Shown here piece by piece: positions 7,076 to 14,054 of a stretch of 21,575 nt of DNA. The stretch is taken from positions 1-21,575 of the IMG/VR virus record IMGVR_UViG_3300029995_000046; one strand, 5' to 3'. A program made the translations under genes and the position numbers. Source of the stretch: a virus. Each line of letters starts with the position of its first letter. Within the stretch, counting starts at the first letter, position 1. The notes beneath the pieces were generated by a model that had not been told where the DNA came from, made no database searches, and was given only the letters and a program-made list of their open reading frames with translations.

Positions 7076-8712
7076 TGACTAAAAAAGAATATAAAGACTT
7101 ACTAGATCGCTTCCGTGAAAAGTCTGATTTTATACGTAAAGCTACTATCGACTCTCTTATAAAAGAGACCGCCGAGCAACAGGAGACACGTATAGAATGG
7201 CTTTTCAAGCCTGAAAACTATGGTGACATGTTCAACTATTATTTCGGGAAAGATACAACCATACCTATGGCTGATAGCGATTGTGCATGGTATCATACAG
7301 CAATTTACAAAGACCTTTATAACGAATCTTTCATAACGTTATTCAATCTTATTTTTCGTGGTGGAGCTAAATCTACTCATGCTAACATGGGGTATGCATT
7401 CGGACTAAAGCAAACTAAAAAAGCCATGTTCCAACTGGTAGTTGGAGCCAATGAAGTTCGCGCTGCTATGTTGCTTCAGGACTTACAAGTACAATTTGAA
7501 TGCAACGAAAGGATAATAAAAGATTTTGGAATTCAGAAAAGCTATGGTAATTGGGCCGATGGTCAATTTGAGACAACCGACCGTTGCACGTTCATGGCGT
7601 TGGGTATTGATCAACCGTTTCGTGGATTGCGCCAAAATGGCGTAAGGCTTGAATATGTGTCGATTGATGATGTAGAGGATAAAAAGAAATCAATGAACAA
7701 ATCGCTCGTACAGGAGTATGCCGACAAAGTAACCGGTGATATTCAGGGCGCATTTTCAAAGAATTCCGAACGCACTATCATCAACAACAATTATTTTACC
7801 GAAAAGGGTTTTGTGTCCACACTGGCCGAACGTAAAGGTTTTGACCTTAAAAAAATTGATACCAAACAGAACCAAATCCGAAAAGAAAAGTACGCAACGC
7901 TCTACCTCGTAAACCTCACTACTGAGTATTACGATAAACTAAAGAATTCAACCGGGTGGAAACCTAGCTGGGAGGAGCGATACACTAAAGCTGATTGCCT
8001 ACGTAAGGTTGAACAATACGAACATGATCAGGCAACGCTTTCGGGCGAATTCTACAACACGCCTATAAATGTGGGTAAACGTATCAAGAAAGAATGGATT
8101 CGAATGGTAAAACCAAAGCCGTTTGATGCTTATCTCGTAATTGTAGGCAACTGGGATTTTGCCTACTCAGACAAAGCCTGTTACAAAGCACTGGCTACAG
8201 TTGGAGTTCGCGACTTGCACATGACCGTTATTGATATTTATTGCCGGCAAACAGCCGATATCGAAACCGCCCTGGAATATCATTATACACAGGCTAAAAA
8301 AATACTGAGCATAAATGGTTCAACTATCTACTACTTTGATGGTAGCGTTTCTCAGGAAGTTATTTATTACCCGATACTTATTCGGGCTGCTAAGAAATAT
8401 CAATCTATCAGTATTCCAATTTCGCAAAAAAGCCAAACGGATAAATATACAAAGATTGATACCACACTGGTAAGCGTACTAAGCACTGGTATTTTGGATT
8501 TCAGCGAAGAACTGGAGTTTAATCCGGATTGGGAAGAGGCCAAAGCACAAATGCTCAACTTTGAGAAAGGAGGTAGTTATCCGGTCGATTTTCCGGACTC
8601 ATTGACTGATGCAATTCTCAAAGCCCAGGAATATCTGAATGGTGGTGAAGAAGAGGATAATGAGAACGATAATAAACCGATAATCGGTAAACGAGAACGC
8701 GGTGGATATTAA
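7075..8712 (+). CDS. Terminase large subunit (Mu gp28-like)
   Basis: This 545-residue packaging motor has both expected domains. The ATPase has a Walker A variant, RGGAKST, at residues 95-101 and Walker B at 194-201 (YVSIDDVE). The C-terminal RNase H-like nuclease shows Asp361 (NWDFAYSDKA), Asp422 (YYFDGS) and Asp508/Asp512 (PDSLTDAIL) as likely metal ligands. It would cut host-flanked phage DNA and pump it through the portal encoded downstream. The length is normal for Mu-like phages. The C-terminal tail is very acidic and then basic (EEEDNENDNK, then KRERGGY). The DUF1320 gene starts 19 bases after its stop. Confidence 0.9.
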   Translation: MTKKEYKDLLDRFREKSDFIRKATIDSLIKETAEQQETRIEWLFKPENYGDMFNYYFGKDTTIPMADSDCAWYHTAIYKDLYNESFITLFNLIFRGGAKSTHANMGYAFGLKQTKKAMFQLVVGANEVRAAMLLQDLQVQFECNERIIKDFGIQKSYGNWADGQFETTDRCTFMALGIDQPFRGLRQNGVRLEYVSIDDVEDKKKSMNKSLVQEYADKVTGDIQGAFSKNSERTIINNNYFTEKGFVSTLAERKGFDLKKIDTKQNQIRKEKYATLYLVNLTTEYYDKLKNSTGWKPSWEERYTKADCLRKVEQYEHDQATLSGEFYNTPINVGKRIKKEWIRMVKPKPFDAYLVIVGNWDFAYSDKACYKALATVGVRDLHMTVIDIYCRQTADIETALEYHYTQAKKILSINGSTIYYFDGSVSQEVIYYPILIRAAKKYQSISIPISQKSQTDKYTKIDTTLVSVLSTGILDFSEELEFNPDWEEAKAQMLNFEKGGSYPVDFPDSLTDAILKAQEYLNGGEEEDNENDNKPIIGKRERGGY

Positions 8713-8731
8713 TTACTAACAAGCTACTATT

Positions 8732-9160
8732 ATGGCATTTCTAACTAAAGACGAACTTAAAACCGTCGGAGACTTGAATCTTATCAATATTCTTACTGAT
8801 ATGGATGATACGATTATTACCGACATTATCGATGAAAGTATTGATAAGATGAAAGGCTATTTAAGCCGGTATTACGACATTGATGTAATTTTCAATGCAA
8901 CTGGAGCAACCCGTAAAAAAGCTATTGTAAAACGCCTGAAGGATATTGTGATCTATGAGATTTATGAACGCCGTACACGCGATACAAATGCCGTTGCAGC
9001 GCGAAGATATTCAGAAACAATAGACTGGCTAGAAAAAGCATACACAGGGGAACTGGGAGATAGAACCCTACCGGAGAAGCCAACAGAGATAACCGACACC
9101 GAAGGAACCACCGGTGAAAACAGATACGGTGGAAATACACGATACAACTCAGCTTATTAA
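8732..9160 (+). CDS. DUF1320 head-tail connector protein (Mu gp36-like)
   Basis: This 142-residue protein begins MAFLTKDELKTVGDLNLINI and has the alpha-helical pattern of DUF1320: two N-terminal helices rich in Asp and Ile, a Tyr-rich middle (GYLSRYYDIDVIF), a basic helix (KAIVKRLKDIVIYEIYERR) and a C-terminal helix (YSETIDWLEKAYTGE), followed by a disordered Thr/Gly/Asn tail. In Mu the homolog is gp36, an adaptor at the head-tail junction. It lies between large terminase and portal, separated from the portal start by 9 bases. Family membership is confident. The exact structural role is from known Mu-like biology. Confidence 0.82.
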   Translation: MAFLTKDELKTVGDLNLINILTDMDDTIITDIIDESIDKMKGYLSRYYDIDVIFNATGATRKKAIVKRLKDIVIYEIYERRTRDTNAVAARRYSETIDWLEKAYTGELGDRTLPEKPTEITDTEGTTGENRYGGNTRYNSAY

Positions 9161-9169
9161 TTCATAGAT

Positions 9170-10441
9170 ATGAAAAAGCAAAAAGACTTCAATAAATTAG
9201 CATTCGCAGCAAAGCCAACGGCCAATACACAAACAACAGGGCGCAATGCTAAGAAACCACCAATAACCGACACACGCGGTTCTGATACTATGGAAATTGA
9301 TTATTTCCGTCTGTATGAATCTATGTACCGGAAAGAAGTAACAGACTGGCAAAACGCCCGTATGTCACGCTATGATCCGTTTAATCCAGTAACCTACCTG
9401 ATACAACAACTGTACAAAGATGCGATGTTAGATAACCACCTTCAGGGAGCTATCCAACAACGTATTTTGCGTGTTGTCAATAAAATTGCCGTATTCAAGG
9501 ATGCTGAAGGTAAACAGGACGATGAGCGTTCAAAACAAATCAATAAAAAGTGGTTTCGCCATGCCATTCGTAAAGCAATGGAGTCAAAGTTCTATGAATA
9601 TAGTATGTTCCTGATATCCGATTTCACTTCGGGAAGCATTCGCAAACTCATTGATATACCTCGCGAAAACATTATTCCTGAAAAAGGACTATTATTGAAA
9701 GAAGCCCATAACCCTTCGGGAATTGCTATAAGGTACGAAGATTTTTCAAACTTTCTTATTTACATTCAACTATCACCTGATAAAGGCGGTATCCTGGAAC
9801 GCATCGCTCCAATGACAATTTACAAACGTCATTCATGGGCTTCGTGGGATGAGTTTGAGCAAATATTCGGTGTGCCGATCCGTATTGCAAAAACAATGAT
9901 CAACACCAAAAAGCACAAAGATGAGCTTCAGGAGTGGCTTCAAATGATGGGAACGTCAAGCTATGGTATATTTGACAAACAAACTGAAATTGAAATAAAA
10001 GAGAATCAGAAAACTGATTCTTTCAATGTGTTTGACAAGAAAATTGAACGTATAAACAAAGAAATGTCCAAAGGTATTGTAGGGCAAACCATGACTATGG
10101 ATGATGGTTCTAGCAAGTCACAAGCTGATGTTCACCTTCAAATGTTCCAGGATATAACCGATGCTGACATAGCTGATGTTCAGGACTGGATTAATGATGA
10201 TTTCGTTCCTATTTTGCGTAATCTCGGTTTTGATATACCGGAAGGCTACACAGTGGAGCTTCAGGCTAAAAAGAACGTGAAAGCTAGTGAAAAGATTAAG
10301 GAAGACAGTGAGTTGCTTAAATATGGTTATAACCTTACAACTGAATACATCGAAAGTACTTACGGTGTAAAGCTTGACAAAGAGAACCCAAAAACCCAAC
10401 CGGCTAAATCAAGTAACCAGTCGCTCAGTTTTTTCGATTAG
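9170..10441 (+). CDS. DUF935 portal protein (Mu gp29-like)
   Basis: This 423-residue protein matches the DUF935 portal family. After a short disordered N-terminus it shows DYFRLYESMYRKEVTDW, MLDNHLQGAIQQRILRV, SMFLISDFTSGSIRKL, and the conserved stretch MTIYKRHSWASWDEFEQIFG with GVPIRIAKT. Twelve copies would form the ring through which DNA enters and leaves the head. It is shorter than Mu gp29 (about 510 residues). The gene ends with codons TTT TTC GAT TAG, where TTT TTC plus the preceding T form a -1 slippery heptamer, directly followed by a large hairpin. Most ribosomes should stop here, and some may shift into the MuF frame (see the frameshift entry). Confidence 0.88.
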   Translation: MKKQKDFNKLAFAAKPTANTQTTGRNAKKPPITDTRGSDTMEIDYFRLYESMYRKEVTDWQNARMSRYDPFNPVTYLIQQLYKDAMLDNHLQGAIQQRILRVVNKIAVFKDAEGKQDDERSKQINKKWFRHAIRKAMESKFYEYSMFLISDFTSGSIRKLIDIPRENIIPEKGLLLKEAHNPSGIAIRYEDFSNFLIYIQLSPDKGGILERIAPMTIYKRHSWASWDEFEQIFGVPIRIAKTMINTKKHKDELQEWLQMMGTSSYGIFDKQTEIEIKENQKTDSFNVFDKKIERINKEMSKGIVGQTMTMDDGSSKSQADVHLQMFQDITDADIADVQDWINDDFVPILRNLGFDIPEGYTVELQAKKNVKASEKIKEDSELLKYGYNLTTEYIESTYGVKLDKENPKTQPAKSSNQSLSFFD

Positions 10442-10516
10442 CCCCGGACTCTAACACGGCCTTTTCCAAAGTTTCTTCCTACTTTGGAAAAGGTCTAAAC
10501 CTAAGAGTACCCGGGG
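10429..10516 (+). promoter_or_regulatory. Predicted -1 programmed frameshift signal, portal to MuF
   Basis: The slippery heptamer T TTT TTC (10429-10435) is in the portal frame, two codons before the stop. After a 6-base spacer (10436-10441) comes a nested hairpin. Its outer stem pairs CCCCGG (10442-10447) with CCGGGG (10511-10516), and ACTCT (10448-10452) with AGAGT (10504-10508), leaving a 2-base bulge. Its inner stem is 13 perfect base pairs, 10460-10472 with 10481-10493, closing an 8-base loop. Slipping back one base leads into the MuF frame, open from 10417 to 11757 without ATG, GTG or TTG before 10567. All the standard elements are visible in the sequence; that frameshifting occurs is inferred. 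Confidence 0.75.
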
Positions 10517-10566
10517 TAATTGACACCGATCTACTTTATTTCAACAATGATTTAGAAACACGCCAA

Positions 10567-11760
10567 TTGGCTATTTCCGAATATCCAAGTTTGCAACTGG
10601 CAAACCGTCAAACGGATTTAAACGGTTCTATAGAGCAAATATGGCAGGGCAAAGGCAGTGAACTCATGCGCCCTATTTTCGACACGTACAACGACGATTT
10701 ACATCGTGCGGTTGCATCCGATAACGAAGAGACTGCGAAGCTATTTAAAAACAATGTGAGCCGTTTAGCAGCTGCAAAGGCCAATTATACCATTCAGCAA
10801 TTAGAACGCTGTAAAGCCGACATAAATGGCGTTGTACGAAGCAAAGAAGAGTATCAGAAAGCCGCTAAAGTAGTAATAGGCCGTGCAAACCGTGCCCAGG
10901 CAACTGAATACAATACCACTTCGCATCGGTGTCGTGTAGCCAAACAATGGGCGCAATTTACAAAGGAAAAACGCCTATTCCCAAACATTGAATGGTTGAG
11001 AACCCGATCAGCTTCACCGCGTGAACTTCACCTGACATACGTTGGCCGTATTTGGTCAATGGATGATTCGTTCCTGAAGGATAATTCACCGGGTTGTATT
11101 TACAACTGTAAATGCGATTGGAGAAATACCGATAAAGCAGCTACTGATAACACCGATATTACACCGGTTCCTGTTTCTCCAGGGCTCGAAGGTAATCCGT
11201 ATTACACCAATGAGATTTTTACGGATAAACACCCTTACTTCAGTCGTGTAGAAAAGCATATACCTGATGTTGGAGTTCTGTATAATCCGGATGAGGTTGT
11301 TTACTTAAACAAAACTACAGCTTCAGGAGTAAAATACAAGGAACATTTCCTTTGTTTGAAAGAGCCTGAAACGGTTGAAAATGCAAAGATTGTAGAAGCA
11401 TTGGTAAAAAATAAAGTGGTGAAAGAAGCTACTTTATTACCTCGTATTCACCAGTCTGAAGTTGAATTGAGAACACGTTACTATGGCAAAGCATACCAGT
11501 CAATACATAGAACAAAATGCCCTGATTGCATGGGTGATGGTAGTTTACTTGAATTTAAGTCGACTGATGCGAACCATTTGAGCAAAAATGTTTTAAAAGC
11601 CTCTCAACAGGCCGATATCGCCGTGATCAAATGTACTGATGTAGTTTCAAAATCATATTTGGAGCGTTTTGCATCATGGCAGTTTGCATTGAAAGATAGA
11701 GCAAACCTAAAAAAGATTGTAGTAATGACCGGGGAAGATGTTCACGTATTCATAAAATGA
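10567..11760 (+). CDS. MuF head morphogenesis protein with C-terminal nuclease-like toxin domain
   Basis: The first canonical start codon is the TTG at 10567 (397 residues), but coding-like sequence in this frame (RLAPDSNTAFSKVSSYFGKG and onward) runs back to the portal end, so translation is probably by -1 frameshift, giving an 863-residue fusion. Numbered from the TTG, residues 60-190 are the MuF domain, with PRELHLTYVGRIW and Cys177, Cys181, Cys183 of the usual C-terminal cysteine motif. Residues from about 270 are a separate domain: Pro319-Asp320, then Glu329-Phe-Lys331, then KASQQAD at 344-350. This PD...ExK...Q pattern resembles CdiA-type tRNase/nuclease toxin domains. MuF proteins enter the head and can be ejected with DNA. 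A short frame overlaps the stop. Confidence 0.8.
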   Translation: MAISEYPSLQLANRQTDLNGSIEQIWQGKGSELMRPIFDTYNDDLHRAVASDNEETAKLFKNNVSRLAAAKANYTIQQLERCKADINGVVRSKEEYQKAAKVVIGRANRAQATEYNTTSHRCRVAKQWAQFTKEKRLFPNIEWLRTRSASPRELHLTYVGRIWSMDDSFLKDNSPGCIYNCKCDWRNTDKAATDNTDITPVPVSPGLEGNPYYTNEIFTDKHPYFSRVEKHIPDVGVLYNPDEVVYLNKTTASGVKYKEHFLCLKEPETVENAKIVEALVKNKVVKEATLLPRIHQSEVELRTRYYGKAYQSIHRTKCPDCMGDGSLLEFKSTDANHLSKNVLKASQQADIAVIKCTDVVSKSYLERFASWQFALKDRANLKKIVVMTGEDVHVFIK

Positions 11761-11867
11761 ACCGTGGCGAACAAGTTATAAATAACCTATTCGCCACGGG
11801 TAGCGTCGAAGTACGCAACTCCGACTCCACAAAAGTACAATATATTTTGAATAATTGTACTCACTAA
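11757..11867 (+). CDS. Short reading frame overlapping the MuF stop
   Basis: A 36-residue frame begins MNRGEQVINNLF and shares ATGA with the MuF stop codon, a common sign of translational coupling. It ends in TAA at 11865-11867, before the gpG gene. It has no membrane helix or recognised motif, and is polar with a short helical start. Position makes it a candidate immunity or accessory peptide for the toxin-like domain upstream, but immunity proteins are normally larger, and a perfect 10-bp inverted repeat lies inside the frame. It may be a remnant. Confidence in coding is low. Confidence 0.3.
   Translation: MNRGEQVINNLFATGSVEVRNSDSTKVQYILNNCTH
11762..11799 (+). repeat. Perfect 10-bp inverted repeat after MuF
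   Basis: CCGTGGCGAA (11762-11771) and TTCGCCACGG (11790-11799) can pair over 10 bp around an 18-base AT-rich loop. It starts immediately after the MuF stop codon and lies inside the 36-residue frame. No U-run follows, so it is not a normal terminator. It could reduce expression of the downstream gpG gene or protect the MuF mRNA end. Confidence 0.55.
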
Positions 11868-11888
11868 CTGATATTTAATACAAAATTT

Positions 11889-12353
11889 ATGGACGGAGAC
11901 CAATTTGCAAGCCACTTACTAAACATGTCCGAAGAGGCCAGACGCTTCATTGATGACGATGCACCGGTGATAATGGGTAAGAATGCCAGGGATGTATTTA
12001 CAGAGAACTTCCAGAACGAAGGTTTTATGGACACACAAAACGAATCGTGGGAAGAGGTAAAGCGCCGGCTAAATCCAAAAACAAAAGGTGCAGCTGCTAC
12101 ACGTAAGATTCTAACCGGTGATACGGGTGATTTGGGAATGAGTATTGAATATCTAAACGCCGCTAATGGCGAAGTTCACATGGTTTCCGACAAAGAGTAC
12201 TCCAAAGCACAAAATGAAGGCACTACGAACGCCGGACGCAATCATAACGTCACTATTCCGGCTCGTAAGTTCATTGGTGATTCTGCTGAAGTGGATAAAC
12301 GGAACATTGAGGCCTTTGAAAGAAAGCTGAATGATTTAGACAAACAGCCCTGA
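11889..12353 (+). CDS. Phage virion morphogenesis protein (Mu gpG-like)
   Basis: The 154-residue protein matches the gpG/PF05069 virion morphogenesis family. Conserved segments visible are LTGDTGDLGMSIEY, then VHMVSDKEYSKAQNEGTTNA, then HNVTIPARKFIGDS near the C-terminus. Homologs act in tail completion or head-tail joining in Mu- and P2-like phages. It is the last gene of the rightward operon, and its stop codon overlaps the left side of the terminator hairpin. The 128 bases after MuF hold only a short frame and a hairpin. Length is normal for the family (about 150-160 residues). Confidence 0.88.
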   Translation: MDGDQFASHLLNMSEEARRFIDDDAPVIMGKNARDVFTENFQNEGFMDTQNESWEEVKRRLNPKTKGAAATRKILTGDTGDLGMSIEYLNAANGEVHMVSDKEYSKAQNEGTTNAGRNHNVTIPARKFIGDSAEVDKRNIEAFERKLNDLDKQP

Positions 12354-12375
12354 GCAGAATTGCCCAGGGCTGTTT
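12342..12375. terminator. Bidirectional terminator between convergent operons
   Basis: AAACAGCCCTG (12342-12352) pairs perfectly with CAGGGCTGTTT (12365-12375). Inside, GCA pairs with TGC around a 4-base loop. On the plus strand the stem is followed by TTTAATTTAAT. On the minus strand it is followed by a shorter U-containing stretch. It sits exactly where the rightward late operon meets the leftward early operon, and overlaps the gpG stop codon. Confidence 0.85.
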
Positions 12376-12384
12376 AATTTAATA

Positions 12385-12591
12385 TCAAAGTGGGATCCAG
12401 TGTAATACTTTAAAACTCAAATCCCAATCATTTGGTGTAAATTCAAATCCGACACAAAATAAATCATCTCCTGAACTAAACACACCTTCTTTCCATTCAT
12501 TATTATTAAAATCTTCATAGGTTTGCCATTTGATTTTTTGACCATTTTTAGGAAGTGTTTTCCTATCTATTTTTATTTCTACTAGTCTCAT
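12385..12591 (-). CDS. Small phage protein, DUF551-like ending
   Basis: This 68-residue protein is rich in Trp, Phe and Asp/Asn. It has a pattern of a short strand, LPKNGQKIKWQTYED, a GVFSSGDDLFCVGFEF core, and a closing VLHWIPL. The P-x-x-G beginning and HW(I/M)P ending recall DUF551-type small phage proteins, whose function is unknown. It is the last gene of the early operon, just before the bidirectional terminator, and follows the zinc-binding protein by 4 bases. The resemblance is only suggestive. Confidence 0.55.
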   Translation of the reverse strand: MRLVEIKIDRKTLPKNGQKIKWQTYEDFNNNEWKEGVFSSGDDLFCVGFEFTPNDWDLSFKVLHWIPL

Positions 12592-12595
12592 AATT

Positions 12596-12796
12596 CTATT
12601 TAAAAGCTTCTACAGTTATTTCAGTTTTCTTACTCACATATACCCGTCCACTCCCTTCGCAGACTTCGCAGGTTATTCGTATCGGTTCTTGGTGCAGTAA
12701 ATCATACTTCGCAAAAATATATCGAATCCCTTCACCTTCGCATTTTGTGCAGAGTTCAATATGTTTGTGGATGTATCTTTCATATTTCTCACTCAT
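12596..12796 (-). CDS. Small DnaJ-type zinc-ribbon protein
   Basis: The 66-residue protein has two CxxCxGxG motifs, CTKCEGEG (Cys16, Cys19) and CEVCEGSG (Cys43, Cys46), spaced as in DnaJ cysteine-rich repeats. Four cysteines should bind one zinc ion. No J domain or other DnaJ part is present, so it is a free-standing zinc ribbon, probably protein-binding, of a sort common in phage early regions. It lies between two accessory genes of the early operon with 1-4 base spacings. Zinc binding is well supported by the sequence; the biological role is unknown. Confidence 0.72.
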   Translation of the reverse strand: MSEKYERYIHKHIELCTKCEGEGIRYIFAKYDLLHQEPIRITCEVCEGSGRVYVSKKTEITVEAFK

Positions 12797-12797
12797 T

Positions 12798-13097
12798 TCA
12801 CTTATAATTTATTGTTATGTACTCGTTTAATTCGTCAATATCTAAGGCTCTACAACTAATTACTGTTTTGTATTTTGTTTTGCCATTAGTGCGAGTTCTT
12901 TCTGTTATTCCTAGGGTTTCAGAACTCATTGTGAAGCTTATTCGGATTATCTTGCTATCCCTGTCATCAAATACTTTACCATAGCTTAAAACCTCCGATT
13001 CTCCAGTCTGTAGATTAATGTCTTTTATATTTCTCCAACCAATAAACTTCCAGCATATTGGTGTTTTCAAATTTTCAAAGAAGTATTCAGGAGTCAT
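12798..13097 (-). CDS. Small accessory protein of unknown function
   Basis: I choose the ATG at 13097 (MTPEYFFENLK), giving 99 residues. The frame is open to 13169, but that would overlap the gene upstream by 71 bases, whereas from 13097 the gap is a single base. It contains TPICWKFIGWRNIKDINL and RISFTMSSETLGITERTRT, and ends in an acidic helix (DIDELNEY). The mix of strands and one Trp-rich segment suggests a small soluble fold. I recognise no family. It lies in the tightly packed accessory part of the early operon. Confidence 0.6.
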   Translation of the reverse strand: MTPEYFFENLKTPICWKFIGWRNIKDINLQTGESEVLSYGKVFDDRDSKIIRISFTMSSETLGITERTRTNGKTKYKTVISCRALDIDELNEYITINYK

Positions 13098-13098
13098 T

Positions 13099-13518
13099 TT
13101 AGTAGCGTAAATCAGTCCAGTGAATAAGTTTGCCTGTATAATCTGTATTGAACCACTTGAAAAAGTCATCTACTGAGTCGAACCCATCATTATATGCCAA
13201 TACTTTTAATAATCCTGAAGGATACATGTTTGTATAGCGACCAATACAAACGTTATCAATATATACAGCAGCGTTTGGTGCATCTTTGTATAAATTATTC
13301 CATTTAATCTCAATTTTCTGCGTACCTATACAATCATTATTGTAGAAGTTATCAAAGGCCTTGGTTCTTACACCATGACAGTGATTTATACGCCTTCCGG
13401 CACGCCAACGATCATGTTGATCAACACGGATTGTATGTTTCTTGTGACCGTTTATTATTTTGCGGTCGAATTCCGTTGGTTTATTCCAAGGAAATAGTTT
13501 TTTGTAACCTAGTATCAT
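13099..13518 (-). CDS. ASCH/PUA-like small protein
   Basis: The 139-residue protein has a layout like ASCH/PUA-fold proteins found in many Bacteroidota phages: KKLFPWNKPTEFDRKIINGH with KKHTIRVDQHDRWRAGRRI near the start, a strand-rich middle (CIGTQKIEIKWN), and a closing DGFDSVDDFFKWF plus KLIHWTDLRY. Such folds usually bind RNA or modified nucleotides. The KxHTIR and DRWxxGxxI segments correspond to the expected binding face, but this assignment is from pattern memory, not a search. It follows the next gene upstream by 2 bases, so it belongs to the same operon. Confidence 0.6.
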   Translation of the reverse strand: MILGYKKLFPWNKPTEFDRKIINGHKKHTIRVDQHDRWRAGRRINHCHGVRTKAFDNFYNNDCIGTQKIEIKWNNLYKDAPNAAVYIDNVCIGRYTNMYPSGLLKVLAYNDGFDSVDDFFKWFNTDYTGKLIHWTDLRY

Positions 13519-13520
13519 GA

Positions 13521-13778
13521 TTATTCTTTTATTAATTCAAAGTGAGTATAATCATAGAATCCACATACTTCAGGGATGGATGCCATGAAATCGCAGCCTA
13601 CGCCTACAGTACCATTTACTGTTACTGTATCACCCTCTTTAAATATATGGTGATCTATAGATTTGCTTCTTGGATTATCCTTTATGCATATTGCTTTACG
13701 TGGATTATTCCTAGTATTATGAAATTGCTCTAACTTTGGGTCGCTTGATTCAAACCCGAATGGACTTGTTATTGACAT
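13521..13778 (-). CDS. Small accessory protein of unknown function
   Basis: This soluble 85-residue protein contains PRKAICIKDNPRSKSIDHHI, then FKEGDTVTVNGTVGVG, and ends in a YDYTHFELIKE strand. The KEGDTVTV turn suggests a small beta barrel, of the sort seen in many short phage proteins. I recognise no family. It is separated from the next gene upstream (stop at 13875) by 96 bases holding a GC-rich stretch. Downstream, the ASCH-like gene begins 2 bases away. Confidence 0.55.
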   Translation of the reverse strand: MSITSPFGFESSDPKLEQFHNTRNNPRKAICIKDNPRSKSIDHHIFKEGDTVTVNGTVGVGCDFMASIPEVCGFYDYTHFELIKE

Positions 13779-13874
13779 GGTTTTGTATTTAAATAGTGTT
13801 TAAATGTTCCGGCCATCGCTATGGTTATCGGCTTGCAGTCACGTCGCGGTTCAGAGCAGCGTGATTGGTATTAT

Positions 13875-14054
13875 TTATCTGTATAATATGTACTTTTCTT
13901 CGCAATAAAAGCAACTATTTTCCTTACAAAAATTCTCTACAGCTTTACGGGTTTTAAAATCTTTTGATTTTCCGTTTTTAAGCTTGATATGCTCAAGATT
14001 ATCATCGACAAGCTTGAGTGGTACGAATCGCGTGTGTGTTCTGAATCGTTTCAT
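13875..14054 (-). CDS. Short basic protein with two-Cys motif
   Basis: A 59-residue frame begins with ATG at 14054 (MKRFRTHTRFVPLKLVD), overlapping the stop of the gene upstream by four bases (ATGA). It ends at TAA 13875-13877. It is Lys/Arg-rich and has ENFCKENSCFYCEEKYIL near the C-terminus, with three Cys that could bind a metal together with His or could be unstructured. The start-stop overlap and the operon position argue that it is real. No family is recognised. Confidence 0.6.
   Translation of the reverse strand: MKRFRTHTRFVPLKLVDDNLEHIKLKNGKSKDFKTRKAVENFCKENSCFYCEEKYILYR

Noticed and set aside
10118-10399. Minus-strand 93-codon frame inside the portal gene
   Set aside because: It is antisense to the DUF935 protein, with hydrophobic content typical of an antisense shadow.
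10442-10516. Hairpin after the portal gene as a transcription terminator
   Set aside because: There is no U-run after the stem, the hairpin lies in open, protein-like MuF sequence, and the MuF and gpG genes downstream need the same transcript. The slippery heptamer and 6-base spacer fit a frameshift signal better.
10567-11760. TTG at 10567 as the natural start of MuF
   Set aside because: It is the first TTG, with no ATG or GTG before it, but protein-like sequence continues upstream in the same frame to the portal end and no ribosome site is seen. It is kept only as the formal start.
12798-13169. Longer start of the 12798 gene at 13169
   Set aside because: It would overlap the previous gene by 71 bases; the ATG at 13097 leaves a 1-base gap, in line with the packing of this operon.
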